Source: an uncultured Bacilli bacterium (GTDB lineage Bacteria; Bacillota_I; Bacilli_A; RF39; UBA660). Taken from it: a stretch of DNA of 5,024 nucleotides. Each line of letters starts with the position of its first letter. Within the stretch, counting starts at the first letter, position 1. This document shows, in pieces, positions 1 to 5,024 of the stretch. The stretch is taken from assembly GCA_934153945.1 (NCBI GenBank), contig CAKPFM010000025.1, positions 1 to 5,024 on the forward strand, read 5' to 3'. The notes beneath the pieces are model-generated. The model worked only from the letters and a program-made list of their open reading frames with translations. It searched no databases and was not told the origin of the DNA. The translations under genes were made by a program, and so were the position numbers.

Positions 1-2
1 AA

Positions 3-629
3 AGATTTTATATCTTTCAAAATATTAATAAAGACTTAAAAGAAATATCTGAAGATTATATTTGTGATTATTCTTTGAACTTTTCTTTTACAGATGAAGA
101 GTTTATGAATGAACTTTTGGGTGAAATTCAAAAAGGTATTTCTAATCCTTTATCTGATGAAAATTTTTTAATAAACACTATGGCAAAAAATGATCCTAAT
201 GGTGAAAAAATAGTTGGTAATAAATATGATTTTAAAACTAATAATCTATTTACATATTTTTATATTGTTCTTTATCATATAGTATTAAATGATGTTGATT
301 ATATAAAGAAATGCCAAGTTTGTGGAAAGTACTTTTTCTCTGATAAGAATACTACCTTATATTGCAATGGTGAATATACAGAAGGTATTACCTGTAAAGA
401 ATATGGAATCAAAACGTCCCAAAAAAGAAAAGAAAATGAAGAACCTGTATATGGTAAATACAGACAAATATATGCAAAAAAAGCTATGGCAGTAAAAAGA
501 AATCCAGATATTGAATACTACAAAACTAACTATGAAAAATGGAAAAAAGAATCTAAAGAATTTATTAGTGATATAAAAGCCGGCAAAAAAACTTATGATG
601 AATTTGATGAGTGGTTAGATGAAAATTAA
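3..629 (+). CDS. DUF6076-like zinc-knuckle protein, 5'-truncated by window edge
   Basis: The reading frame is open from the first complete codon to the TAA at 627-629 (208 visible residues), so the true start lies left of the window. A TTG at 75 is in frame, but coding potential continues unbroken upstream of it and no Shine-Dalgarno precedes it. The visible protein has an N-terminal half rich in hydrophobic and acidic residues. A cysteine cluster follows: CQVCGKYFF (visible C104, C107), then YCNG (C121) and TCKEYG (C131), an arrangement typical of a structural zinc site. The tail is Lys/Glu-rich and helical and ends DEFDEWLDEN. This zinc knuckle plus basic helical tail resembles the DUF6076 family of gut and clostridial Firmicutes, which has no assigned function. 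The family call is from memory of its pattern, not a search. It converges on the Pycsar-like operon, with a shared terminator between them, so it is not part of that operon. It may be another accessory gene of the same element. Confidence 0.7.
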   Translation, partial: RFYIFQNINKDLKEISEDYICDYSLNFSFTDEEFMNELLGEIQKGISNPLSDENFLINTMAKNDPNGEKIVGNKYDFKTNNLFTYFYIVLYHIVLNDVDYIKKCQVCGKYFFSDKNTTLYCNGEYTEGITCKEYGIKTSQKRKENEEPVYGKYRQIYAKKAMAVKRNPDIEYYKTNYEKWKKESKEFISDIKAGKKTYDEFDEWLDEN

Positions 630-658
630 AAAGTTACGCATTTAATTGTGTAACTTTT
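629..658. terminator. bidirectional rho-independent terminator between converging genes
   Basis: AAAAGTTACGCA (629-640) pairs with TGTGTAACTTTT (647-658): a 12-bp stem with one G-U wobble and the 6-nt loop TTTAAT. The A-rich left arm and T-rich right arm, with TTTTCT downstream on + and TTTTTAATTTT downstream on -, let it act in both directions. It lies between the stop of the DUF6076-like gene and the stop of the distal cyclase gene at 679. Confidence 0.75.
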
Positions 659-678
659 CTACTCTTAAAATTTTTCAA

Positions 679-1416
679 TTATTTACAATTTTCTTTATAC
701 CACTCTTCCATTTTTTTATTAATAATTGTTCCTTCATACAAAGTTTTATCTTCATCGCTGTCATAATAAGATTTAAATAAACTTTTATTATAGTCATTAG
801 CATTATTATATATTACATTAGGAAATATTATAGCCTTTCTTCCATTTCTTCCTGCTTTATTAGCTAAGTGGCAAGCTGAATTTACTACATCCCCCATCCA
901 AATCACATCATTTATTGAACTTCCTGAATATCCCGCTTGTACCATTAACGCTCTACCATCATCTATTCCTATTCCAACAGAAATTTCTTCATATCCTTTT
1001 TTTCTTAATTTATAATTAAGTATTTCGATCATACTATAAAGTTTAGCAGAAACACTTATCACCGTATCTATATCACTCTTATTAGGAGTTTCGAAAATCC
1101 CCCAAACACAATCTCCTTGAATATTAATTTCTTTACATATTTGTTCTGAATTCATTATAGCTACACATTCTGATATAAAACTACGATATATTTTAGCCAA
1201 AGTTGGTCTTAAGTGTTCATCTGTCATATCTGATGAACCTACTATATCAATAAATAAAGCGGTAACATTTACATAGTAACCATTAGTATAAGTCAATGCG
1301 TTTCTTGCTGGAACATGATCTTTATCAGAATAATTCGAATTGCTTGCATTCAATATTTCATCTATTCTATCAGAACTTTTATTTACATCATATGATATTT
1401 TATTATTAGACTCCAC
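679..1416 (-). CDS. class III nucleotide cyclase, short form (putative second Pycsar pyrimidine cyclase)
   Basis: This 245-aa protein starts with GTG at 1416; a GAGGTG Shine-Dalgarno (1426-1431) lies 9 nt upstream. It is a soluble class III cyclase catalytic domain with little else: residues 1-45 are polar and probably flexible, and about 48-205 form the cyclase fold. The first metal Asp is D57 in LFIDIVGSS, the second is D102 in IQGDCVWGIF, and the catalytic Asn is N179 in WMGDVVNSACHL. By motif alignment, the position where purine cyclases carry the adenine-reading Lys (four before the second metal Asp) is N98. The transition-state Arg position, four after the catalytic Asn, is H183. It has no receiver, HAMP, PAS or membrane segment, unlike most signalling adenylate cyclases. 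It is the third gene of the operon, 16 nt after the PycTM-like gene, and that context favours a Pycsar cCMP/cUMP synthase. It is clearly diverged from the first-gene cyclase. It could instead be a regulatory partner of that enzyme, because class III active sites form at a dimer interface. The cyclase fold is secure; the product is inferred. Confidence 0.85.
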   Translation of the reverse strand: MESNNKISYDVNKSSDRIDEILNASNSNYSDKDHVPARNALTYTNGYYVNVTALFIDIVGSSDMTDEHLRPTLAKIYRSFISECVAIMNSEQICKEINIQGDCVWGIFETPNKSDIDTVISVSAKLYSMIEILNYKLRKKGYEEISVGIGIDDGRALMVQAGYSGSSINDVIWMGDVVNSACHLANKAGRNGRKAIIFPNVIYNNANDYNKSLFKSYYDSDEDKTLYEGTIINKKMEEWYKENCK

Positions 1417-1425
1417 TTTTACTTA

Positions 1426-1431
1426 CACCTC
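1426..1431 (-). promoter_or_regulatory. ribosome binding site of the short cyclase
   Basis: GAGGTG on the minus strand, 9 nt before the GTG at 1416. It decides the non-ATG start and lies in the 16-nt gap behind the effector stop codon, so translation is probably coupled. Confidence 0.7.
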
Positions 1432-1432
1432 T

Positions 1433-1954
1433 CTATCCCAATATGTAATTTATAAATGTCAAGACAATTGTAATTATAATTAAATTTATACTTTTATTAT
1501 ATAATTTAGATTTATAATCGCAAATTTTAGAATTAACATATACTTGGTTTAATATTTCATTTATTATTGAATTGTCATTCAACTTCTTAAACTCCTTTAA
1601 AAAATCTCTCCTATCACTATTAGAGATATTACCAAAAAAATAATGTGATTTTGGCATATTTTCAATCTTAGTTCTTGCTAATAATGTAAGAATTAAAAGC
1701 ACTGCAGAAATCAAGCTGATACTTATTAATAATATAATAACTATAGTTTTCAATATTTCTATAAAGCTCATTGTATTTATTGGCACTGATATAAAATTTT
1801 TTAGTACTTCTAAATTATCTGAACATAAAATAGCACCTAATAACATTCCTAAAAACGCTAATATAAAGGATGCTTTTAAATCTATATTATTAATCCAAGA
1901 ATTAACAATTTCTAAATTCTTATATACATCTTCTTTTGACACCTTATTATTCAA
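1433..1954 (-). CDS. pycTM: Pycsar membrane effector, PycTM/DUF5706 type
   Basis: This small integral membrane protein is the likely killing or arrest effector of a Pycsar system. In this family a cyclic pyrimidine nucleotide activates a membrane protein that compromises the inner membrane. I start it at TTG 1954 (173 aa), 9 nt after a perfect AAGGAGG (1964-1970). The TTG at 1963 directly abuts that sequence and is unusable. An N-terminal helix contains W20 and the motif NIDLKAS (D25, K27) leading into membrane segment 1 (about 28-45). Segment 2 is about 65-92. A cytosolic-type stretch follows with KSHYFFG (FFG 106-108) and NQVYVNSKICDYK (about 136-148). Segment 3 is about 154-171, at the C-terminus. 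The W..NID.KAS start, the FFG motif, the Q...N.K..DYK helix and the final hydrophobic helix match what I know of DUF5706. It overlaps the upstream cyclase by 8 nt and precedes the second cyclase by 16 nt. Alternatives such as a holin-like protein are less likely given the two cyclase neighbours. Confidence 0.82.
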   Translation of the reverse strand: MNNKVSKEDVYKNLEIVNSWINNIDLKASFILAFLGMLLGAILCSDNLEVLKNFISVPINTMSFIEILKTIVIILLISISLISAVLLILTLLARTKIENMPKSHYFFGNISNSDRRDFLKEFKKLNDNSIINEILNQVYVNSKICDYKSKLYNKSINLIIITIVLTFINYILG

Positions 1955-3287
1955 ATTTTTCAACCTCCTTCAAATATCTTTCAAAATCATTGATTTCTAT
2001 TTCTCCATTATCATGTTGCATTCGCCATGTTATTTCAAATTTTATCTTATATAATTTACCTTCGTCTTTTGCCCACTTTAATGTTTGCGATTTCAAACTA
2101 ATCCAAGTACATTTTTCTGCCATAAATATAGTGTATTCTAACGCTTTTTCATACATTTCTAATTCGTTATATATATGTATTAAATAACAAGCTACAGATT
2201 TTTTTATCTCTTCATCAGAATAGCCTATTTTCTTTCCAACTTGAAATAAAAAATTTATTATTTCTATCCAAAAGCCTTGCATTTTTTTATCTATTACACA
2301 ATCTCCAAATAAATACGAACCTAAAAGTTTATGAAGTAACGTATATAAATAATTATATTTCTCTTCTATTTCTTTTTCTTTTTGATTGTTTTGCTGCTTT
2401 TCTATAGCTAAATTTAATTCTTTACTTTTTACATCTTCTTTTATTTTATCAAGTTCTTTTATGGCTTCAACTATTATCTTTGAAATTTGTGCATCTTGGT
2501 AATTAACATTCTCTCGGTCAGTATAAATCTTTAATTCTTTTACAAAATCACAATAAATAAATTTAGAAATATATCCATTATATGCCTTTTGACCTTTATA
2601 TTTCGTTATTTCTTCCCATTTATTATCTTTAAATGTTTCACTAAGATTTTCATATGCATTTTTTGAAATAAAAATTTCTCCACCTTGTGCCAAATCAGAA
2701 AACTTGCTTGCATGATTTGTTACATTTCCAACCCAAACACAATCTACCTCATTTTCTTTTGTTTCATCACTTTCAACACCATACATTCCTACTTTTGTTA
2801 GCAATATTTTTCCATAGTCTATCCCTATCCCACAATCAATAGTTTTGTTATTCATTCTATTCTTTAAATTTTTATTTAAGCTGTAATCTATTGACGTAGC
2901 CATACTTATAGCACAATTTAATGCTTTATCCATAGCTTTTATTATTTTTCCATCTTCTGTCTTTGAATCCATAAAAACTGCCATTATTCTATCACCTAGA
3001 AAGTTTCTTGTTACTCCACCATTTTTTCTAACACATTCTACGCACATTCTCATAAAAGCTCTATAGATTTTTACCATATTTTTTGCCCTAATATTTTCAG
3101 TTAAGTCTGTTGATTTTCTAATATCTATAAATAAAACCGCTGCCATAATAGAATAAGCTTCATTTTTATTAACTAAATAATCTATTGTTGGTGGAAATTC
3201 TGTATTTATTTCTATTTCATCTACAGATTGTTCAAGTATTTCCTTTAACTTGTTATCCATATTTTCAAAATCTGATTTTATTAACAA
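1947..3287 (-). CDS. pycC: class III nucleotide cyclase with long helical C-terminal extension (putative Pycsar pyrimidine cyclase)
   Basis: This is the first gene of the operon, 446 aa. It starts at TTG 3287, supported by AGGAGA 8 nt upstream; the next ATG (codon 10) has no Shine-Dalgarno. Residues 45-215 are a class III cyclase domain. The first metal Asp is D55 in LFIDIRKST, the second is D99 in FLGDRIMAVF, and the catalytic Asn is N191 in VWVGNVTNHASK. By motif alignment N95 occupies the adenine-specifying Lys position, V184 occupies the base-contacting Asp position, and K195 replaces the usual transition-state Arg. The DIRxST motif and the VWVG..xN.ASK pattern fit the stand-alone cyclases of Pycsar, which make cCMP or cUMP on phage infection. 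After about residue 240 comes a roughly 205-residue extension. It has a charged, probable coiled-coil segment (about 268-312) and then amphipathic helices (about 313-440) that loosely resemble helical repeats (YNELEMYEKALEYTIFMAE). There are no membrane segments. The extension could sense a phage cue or control assembly. cUMP versus cCMP cannot be told from sequence by eye. Confidence 0.85.
   Translation of the reverse strand: MLIKSDFENMDNKLKEILEQSVDEIEINTEFPPTIDYLVNKNEAYSIMAAVLFIDIRKSTDLTENIRAKNMVKIYRAFMRMCVECVRKNGGVTRNFLGDRIMAVFMDSKTEDGKIIKAMDKALNCAISMATSIDYSLNKNLKNRMNNKTIDCGIGIDYGKILLTKVGMYGVESDETKENEVDCVWVGNVTNHASKFSDLAQGGEIFISKNAYENLSETFKDNKWEEITKYKGQKAYNGYISKFIYCDFVKELKIYTDRENVNYQDAQISKIIVEAIKELDKIKEDVKSKELNLAIEKQQNNQKEKEIEEKYNYLYTLLHKLLGSYLFGDCVIDKKMQGFWIEIINFLFQVGKKIGYSDEEIKKSVACYLIHIYNELEMYEKALEYTIFMAEKCTWISLKSQTLKWAKDEGKLYKIKFEITWRMQHDNGEIEINDFERYLKEVEKFE
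1964..1970 (-). promoter_or_regulatory. ribosome binding site of the effector, inside the end of the first cyclase gene
   Basis: AAGGAGG on the minus strand within the last codons of the upstream cyclase. Spacing is 0 nt to the TTG at 1963 and 9 nt to the TTG at 1954, so it selects 1954. The 8-nt overlap of start and upstream stop suggests translational coupling. Confidence 0.8.
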
Positions 3288-3295
3288 ACTATCAT

Positions 3296-3300
3296 CTCCT
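3296..3300 (-). promoter_or_regulatory. ribosome binding site fixing the TTG start of the first cyclase
   Basis: AGGAG on the minus strand (within AGGAGATGAT), 8 nt before TTG 3287. It is the only good Shine-Dalgarno near the 5' end of this gene. Confidence 0.75.
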
Positions 3301-3313
3301 ATTACTTTGTCGC

Positions 3314-3342
3314 ATTATATCATTTTTTCTGCTAATATTCCA
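3314..3342 (-). promoter_or_regulatory. extended -10 promoter of the cyclase-effector-cyclase operon
   Basis: On the minus strand there is a consensus TATAAT (3314-3319) preceded by the extended -10 element TGA (3320-3322). At 17-bp spacing the -35 hexamer is a weak TGGAAT (3337-3342). The leader before the TTG start would be about 20 nt. A strong -10 with a poor -35 is common for promoters that need an activator, and three direct repeats lie just upstream. Confidence 0.65.
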
Positions 3343-3357
3343 GTATTACCAACAAAT

Positions 3358-3393
3358 TCAACATTTTTTCTTTTCGACATTTTTCTACATTTT
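3358..3393 (-). repeat. three direct AAAATGTNGA repeats upstream of the operon promoter
   Basis: Read on the minus strand, AAAATGTAGA (3384-3393), AAAATGTCGA (3374-3383) and AAAATGTTGA (3358-3367) match at 9 of 10 positions. Their starts are 10 and 16 bp apart. They begin 16 bp beyond the -35 hexamer, where a transcription factor could contact RNA polymerase. A regulator site is inferred; AT-rich low complexity could also produce part of this. Confidence 0.45.
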
Positions 3394-3437
3394 ATTTACA
3401 TATAATTCCAAAGCCAATATATTTAATAGCTAAACTC

Positions 3438-3466
3438 TTGTATTTTGTTAACTGTTGTGATAATAT
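3438..3466 (+). promoter_or_regulatory. putative integrase promoter
   Basis: TTGTAT (3438-3443) is followed after 17 bp by TAATAT (3461-3466), with an extended -10 TG at 3458-3459. The hexamers are imperfect, but spacing, orientation and position about 70 nt upstream of the integrase start fit. The -10 sits inside the GTTAAC inverted repeat. Confidence 0.4.
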
Positions 3467-3481
3467 ATTGTTAGTTAACAA
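3445..3481. repeat. inverted repeat with GTTAAC arms over the integrase promoter (candidate operator)
   Basis: TTGTTAAC (3445-3452) and GTTAACAA (3474-3481) are perfect 8-bp inverted arms separated by 21 bp. Each contains the palindrome GTTAAC. The pair brackets the putative -10 and start region of the integrase promoter, as expected for an operator bound by a dimer or tetramer repressor, or for an arm-type integrase or excisionase site. No repressor gene is in the window. Confidence 0.45.
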
Positions 3482-3512
3482 TTGTATTCTCCCCCATCCA
3501 TTAAATAACTCG

Positions 3513-3523
3513 AAAGGAGGTGA
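3513..3523 (+). promoter_or_regulatory. strong ribosome binding site of the integrase
   Basis: AAAGGAGGTGA is a near-perfect anti-16S match, 9 nt before the ATG at 3533. It firmly fixes the start. Confidence 0.85.
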
Positions 3524-3532
3524 AACAGAGTA

Positions 3533-4715
3533 ATGGCCGGGAGTATTGAAAAAAGAGGCAAAAATAGTTACAGGTTAATAGTTTGCCATGGTTTTAATTT
3601 AGATGGAAAACCTATACGTCATATTAAAACAGTTCATGGAACTAAAGTGCAAGCTAAAATTGAACTTGCAAAGTTTGTTGCTGAAGTAGAACAAGGAACA
3701 GTTATTGAAAGTAAGTCTATAACATTTAAAGAATTTACTGAGATCTGGAAAAGAGATTATGGTTCTAAAGAATTAGCGTCTTCAACCTACAGAAGATACT
3801 TAGGAATGTTGGAATCAAGAATATTACCCTATCTTGGACATTTTAAACTAGATAAAATCAAGCCTAATGATATAATGAAATTCTATGATATGTTAGATAA
3901 AGATACGCAAATAAGGCGTGTTAAATGTAATAATGGTTATAGAACATTAAAACCTTTATCTCAGAAAACTATATTAGAGCACCATAGATTAATTCGTGCA
4001 ATGCTTCATAGAGCTGTTTATTGGCAATTATTGTTCTCTAATCCTTGTGAAAGAGTTCAACCACCTAAAAGTAAAAAGCCCAAAAGAAGATATTATGATA
4101 ATGAGCAATGTAAAGTTCTCCTTTCAAATCTTAATGAACTATCTGTAGATGACATTAAATATAAAACAGCAATAACTTTAACATTATTTACTGGCGTAAG
4201 ACTTGATGAACTTATGGGACTAGAATGGTCTGATATTGACTTTACAAATGGAATCGTTAGTATTAATAAGTCAATATTTAGCAGAAAAAGGAGTGTTTAC
4301 TAAAACACCTAAAACTGAAAGCTCAATAAGAGATGTTGCAATTCCTGATTTTGTTGTTTCTTTGCTTGAAGAATATAGATTATGGTATGAAATGCAAAAA
4401 TCAATTTACGGCGAATTATGGACGAATTCAGATAGGTTGTTTGTTCAGTCAGATGGTAAGCCTATGCACCCATCTACTATTAGTAAATGGTTTGTCAAGT
4501 TTGTTAAAGAAATTGGACTACCTGTAATTAATTTTCACGGTTTAAGGCATACAAATGCTACTTTGCTAATATCGCAAAATATAGATGTAGCAGTTGTTGC
4601 TGCAAGATTAGGTCATGCACAAATTACTACAACATTTAATTTTTATGTGCATCCTATCATTTCCCACAATAAGAGTGCAGGAAATGTATTACAAAATTTA
4701 TTAATACCAAACTAA
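3533..4715 (+). pseudogene. int: tyrosine recombinase/integrase, disrupted by a frameshift near 4270
   Basis: This is a phage/ICE-type tyrosine integrase in two reading frames. The first (ATG 3533 to stop 4301-4303) has the N-terminal arm-binding domain (starting MAGSIEKRGKNSYRLIV), the SAM-like core-binding domain (about residues 62-180) and the first catalytic Arg, R223 in TGVRLDEL. The second, ending 4713-4715, carries the rest: the hairpin Lys in TKTPKTESS, HGLRH (His and Arg), LGHAQ (His), and the nucleophile Tyr in FNFYVHP. Family logic reads INKS through K at 4268-4270, then SQYLAEKGVF in the other frame, so the shift is +1 or -2. The last codons of the first frame (IFSRKRSVY) look non-native. 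Restored length would be about 395 aa, normal for the family. It points toward the tRNA gene, the expected target side. The break could be a sequencing error; if real, the element would need another integrase to move. Confidence 0.88.
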
Positions 4716-4761
4716 AAACTACTTTTTTCAATAAATCACAAAATTACTTTGTCGGAAGAAA

Positions 4762-4804
4762 ATCAGTAAAAAGCAATTTATAAATTCCCATGTTTTTTAC
4801 TGAT
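4762..4804. repeat. 11-bp perfect inverted repeat downstream of integrase
   Basis: ATCAGTAAAAA (4762-4772) is perfectly complementary to TTTTTACTGAT (4794-4804). The 21-nt interval contains the palindrome AATTTATAAATT (4775-4786). It could be a weak terminator for the integrase transcript or structured attachment-region DNA. It lacks a trailing T-run, so neither role is certain. Confidence 0.45.
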
Positions 4805-4841
4805 ATACATAGTCTTTTAAGGAATCAAAAAGTTAAAATAC

Positions 4842-4861
4842 TTCCCAATTATTTCCCAATT
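4842..4861. repeat. two direct TTCCCAATT repeats (candidate integrase arm sites)
   Basis: TTCCCAATT occurs at 4842-4850 and 4853-4861, starts 11 bp apart (one helical turn). Paired short direct repeats between an integrase gene and its target tRNA are often arm-type binding sites of the integrase N-terminal domain. This role is inferred from position. Confidence 0.4.
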
Positions 4862-4911
4862 TGACATAATGGTGCTATTTTTAAGCATTATCGCAACCAT
4901 TTTCAGAGCAT

Positions 4912-4948
4912 AAAAAAATACCCACAGTCGTTTAAACTGTAAGTATTT
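4912..4948 (-). terminator. rho-independent terminator of the tRNA-fMet transcript
   Basis: On the minus strand an AAATAC/GTATTT outer stem (4943-4948 with 4916-4921) and an ACAGT/ACTGT inner stem (4936-4940 with 4924-4928) are separated by a 2x2 internal mismatch. A run of seven T follows (4912-4918 read on -). It lies 7 nt beyond the tRNA CCA end. Confidence 0.65.
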
Positions 4949-4954
4949 ATACTT

Positions 4955-5024
<70 letters not shown>

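Noticed and set aside
1936..2187. Open frame on + opposite the first cyclase and effector junction
   Set aside because: It is antisense to well-supported genes, has no ribosome site, and its composition (Ser/Ile/Phe/Tyr-rich) is typical of the complement of AT-rich coding DNA.
679..3287. CBASS (CD-NTase) system
   Set aside because: The enzymes have class III cyclase motifs (FID, GD, VN/TN), not the nucleotidyltransferase GS...DxD signature, and the effector is DUF5706-like.
3185..3433. Open frame on + overlapping the first cyclase start and its promoter region
   Set aside because: Low-complexity Phe/Leu translation of a T-rich antisense strand, with no Shine-Dalgarno and no recognisable motif.
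4281..4295. Programmed ribosomal frameshift in the integrase at the A5 run
   Set aside because: The run is GAAAAAGG, not a classical slippery heptamer, and the required shift is +1 (or -2), not -1. Homology also switches frame upstream of it, near 4270. Tyrosine integrases are not known to use this.
4333..4527. Open frame on + inside the integrase C-terminal half
   Set aside because: Different frame from the recognisable catalytic domain; a shadow.
4236..4715. Integrase C-terminal half as an independent gene
   Set aside because: The apparent start is a TTG inside coding sequence with no ribosome site, and its first residues (MTLQMESLVLI) are out-of-frame translation. Motifs continue directly from the upstream frame.
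4866..4891. ATAATG/CATTAT inverted repeat
   Set aside because: Only 6 AT-rich base pairs with a 14-nt loop; expected by chance here.

Overview
The window is strongly AT-rich. It has clean Shine-Dalgarno sequences (AAGGAGG, AAAGGAGGTGA), frequent TTG/GTG starts and typical Firmicute extended -10 promoters. Together with the DUF6076-like protein and the integrase type, this points to a Clostridia-like low-GC Firmicute. The genus cannot be fixed from the sequence alone.

Layout, left to right. (1) Positions 1-629, + strand: the 3' part of a DUF6076-like protein with a four-cysteine zinc knuckle, running off the left edge. (2) Positions 629-658: a hairpin that can terminate transcription in both directions, between this gene and the converging operon. 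(3) Positions 679-3287, - strand: a tight three-gene operon read right to left. Its genes are a large class III nucleotide cyclase with a long helical C-terminal extension (446 aa), a small three-helix membrane protein of the Pycsar effector (PycTM/DUF5706) type (173 aa), and a second, shorter class III cyclase (245 aa). (4) Positions 3288-3532: a divergent control region. It holds an extended -10 promoter for the operon preceded by three AAAATGTNGA direct repeats, and a promoter for the integrase framed by a GTTAAC-containing inverted repeat. (5) Positions 3533-4715, + strand: a tyrosine recombinase (integrase) gene broken by one frameshift near 4270. (6) Positions 4716-4954: inverted and direct repeats that look like attachment-region or terminator structure, then a terminator for the tRNA. 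(7) Positions 4955-5024, - strand: most of an initiator tRNA-fMet gene, cut by the right edge, with its 3' end facing the integrase.

Interpretation. This looks like one end of a mobile element (prophage, satellite or ICE-like) integrated at the 3' end of the initiator tRNA gene. A Pycsar-type anti-phage system sits as cargo directly behind the integrase. In Pycsar, a cyclase makes cCMP or cUMP on infection and the cyclic nucleotide activates a membrane-disrupting or NAD-depleting effector. The unusual point is that two different cyclases flank a single effector in one operon. Both keep the two metal-binding Asp residues and the catalytic Asn, but both have Asn where purine cyclases carry the adenine-specifying Lys. 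All three operon genes start with TTG or GTG. The main candidate for something undescribed is this dual-cyclase Pycsar arrangement, including the roughly 210-residue C-terminal extension of the first cyclase.
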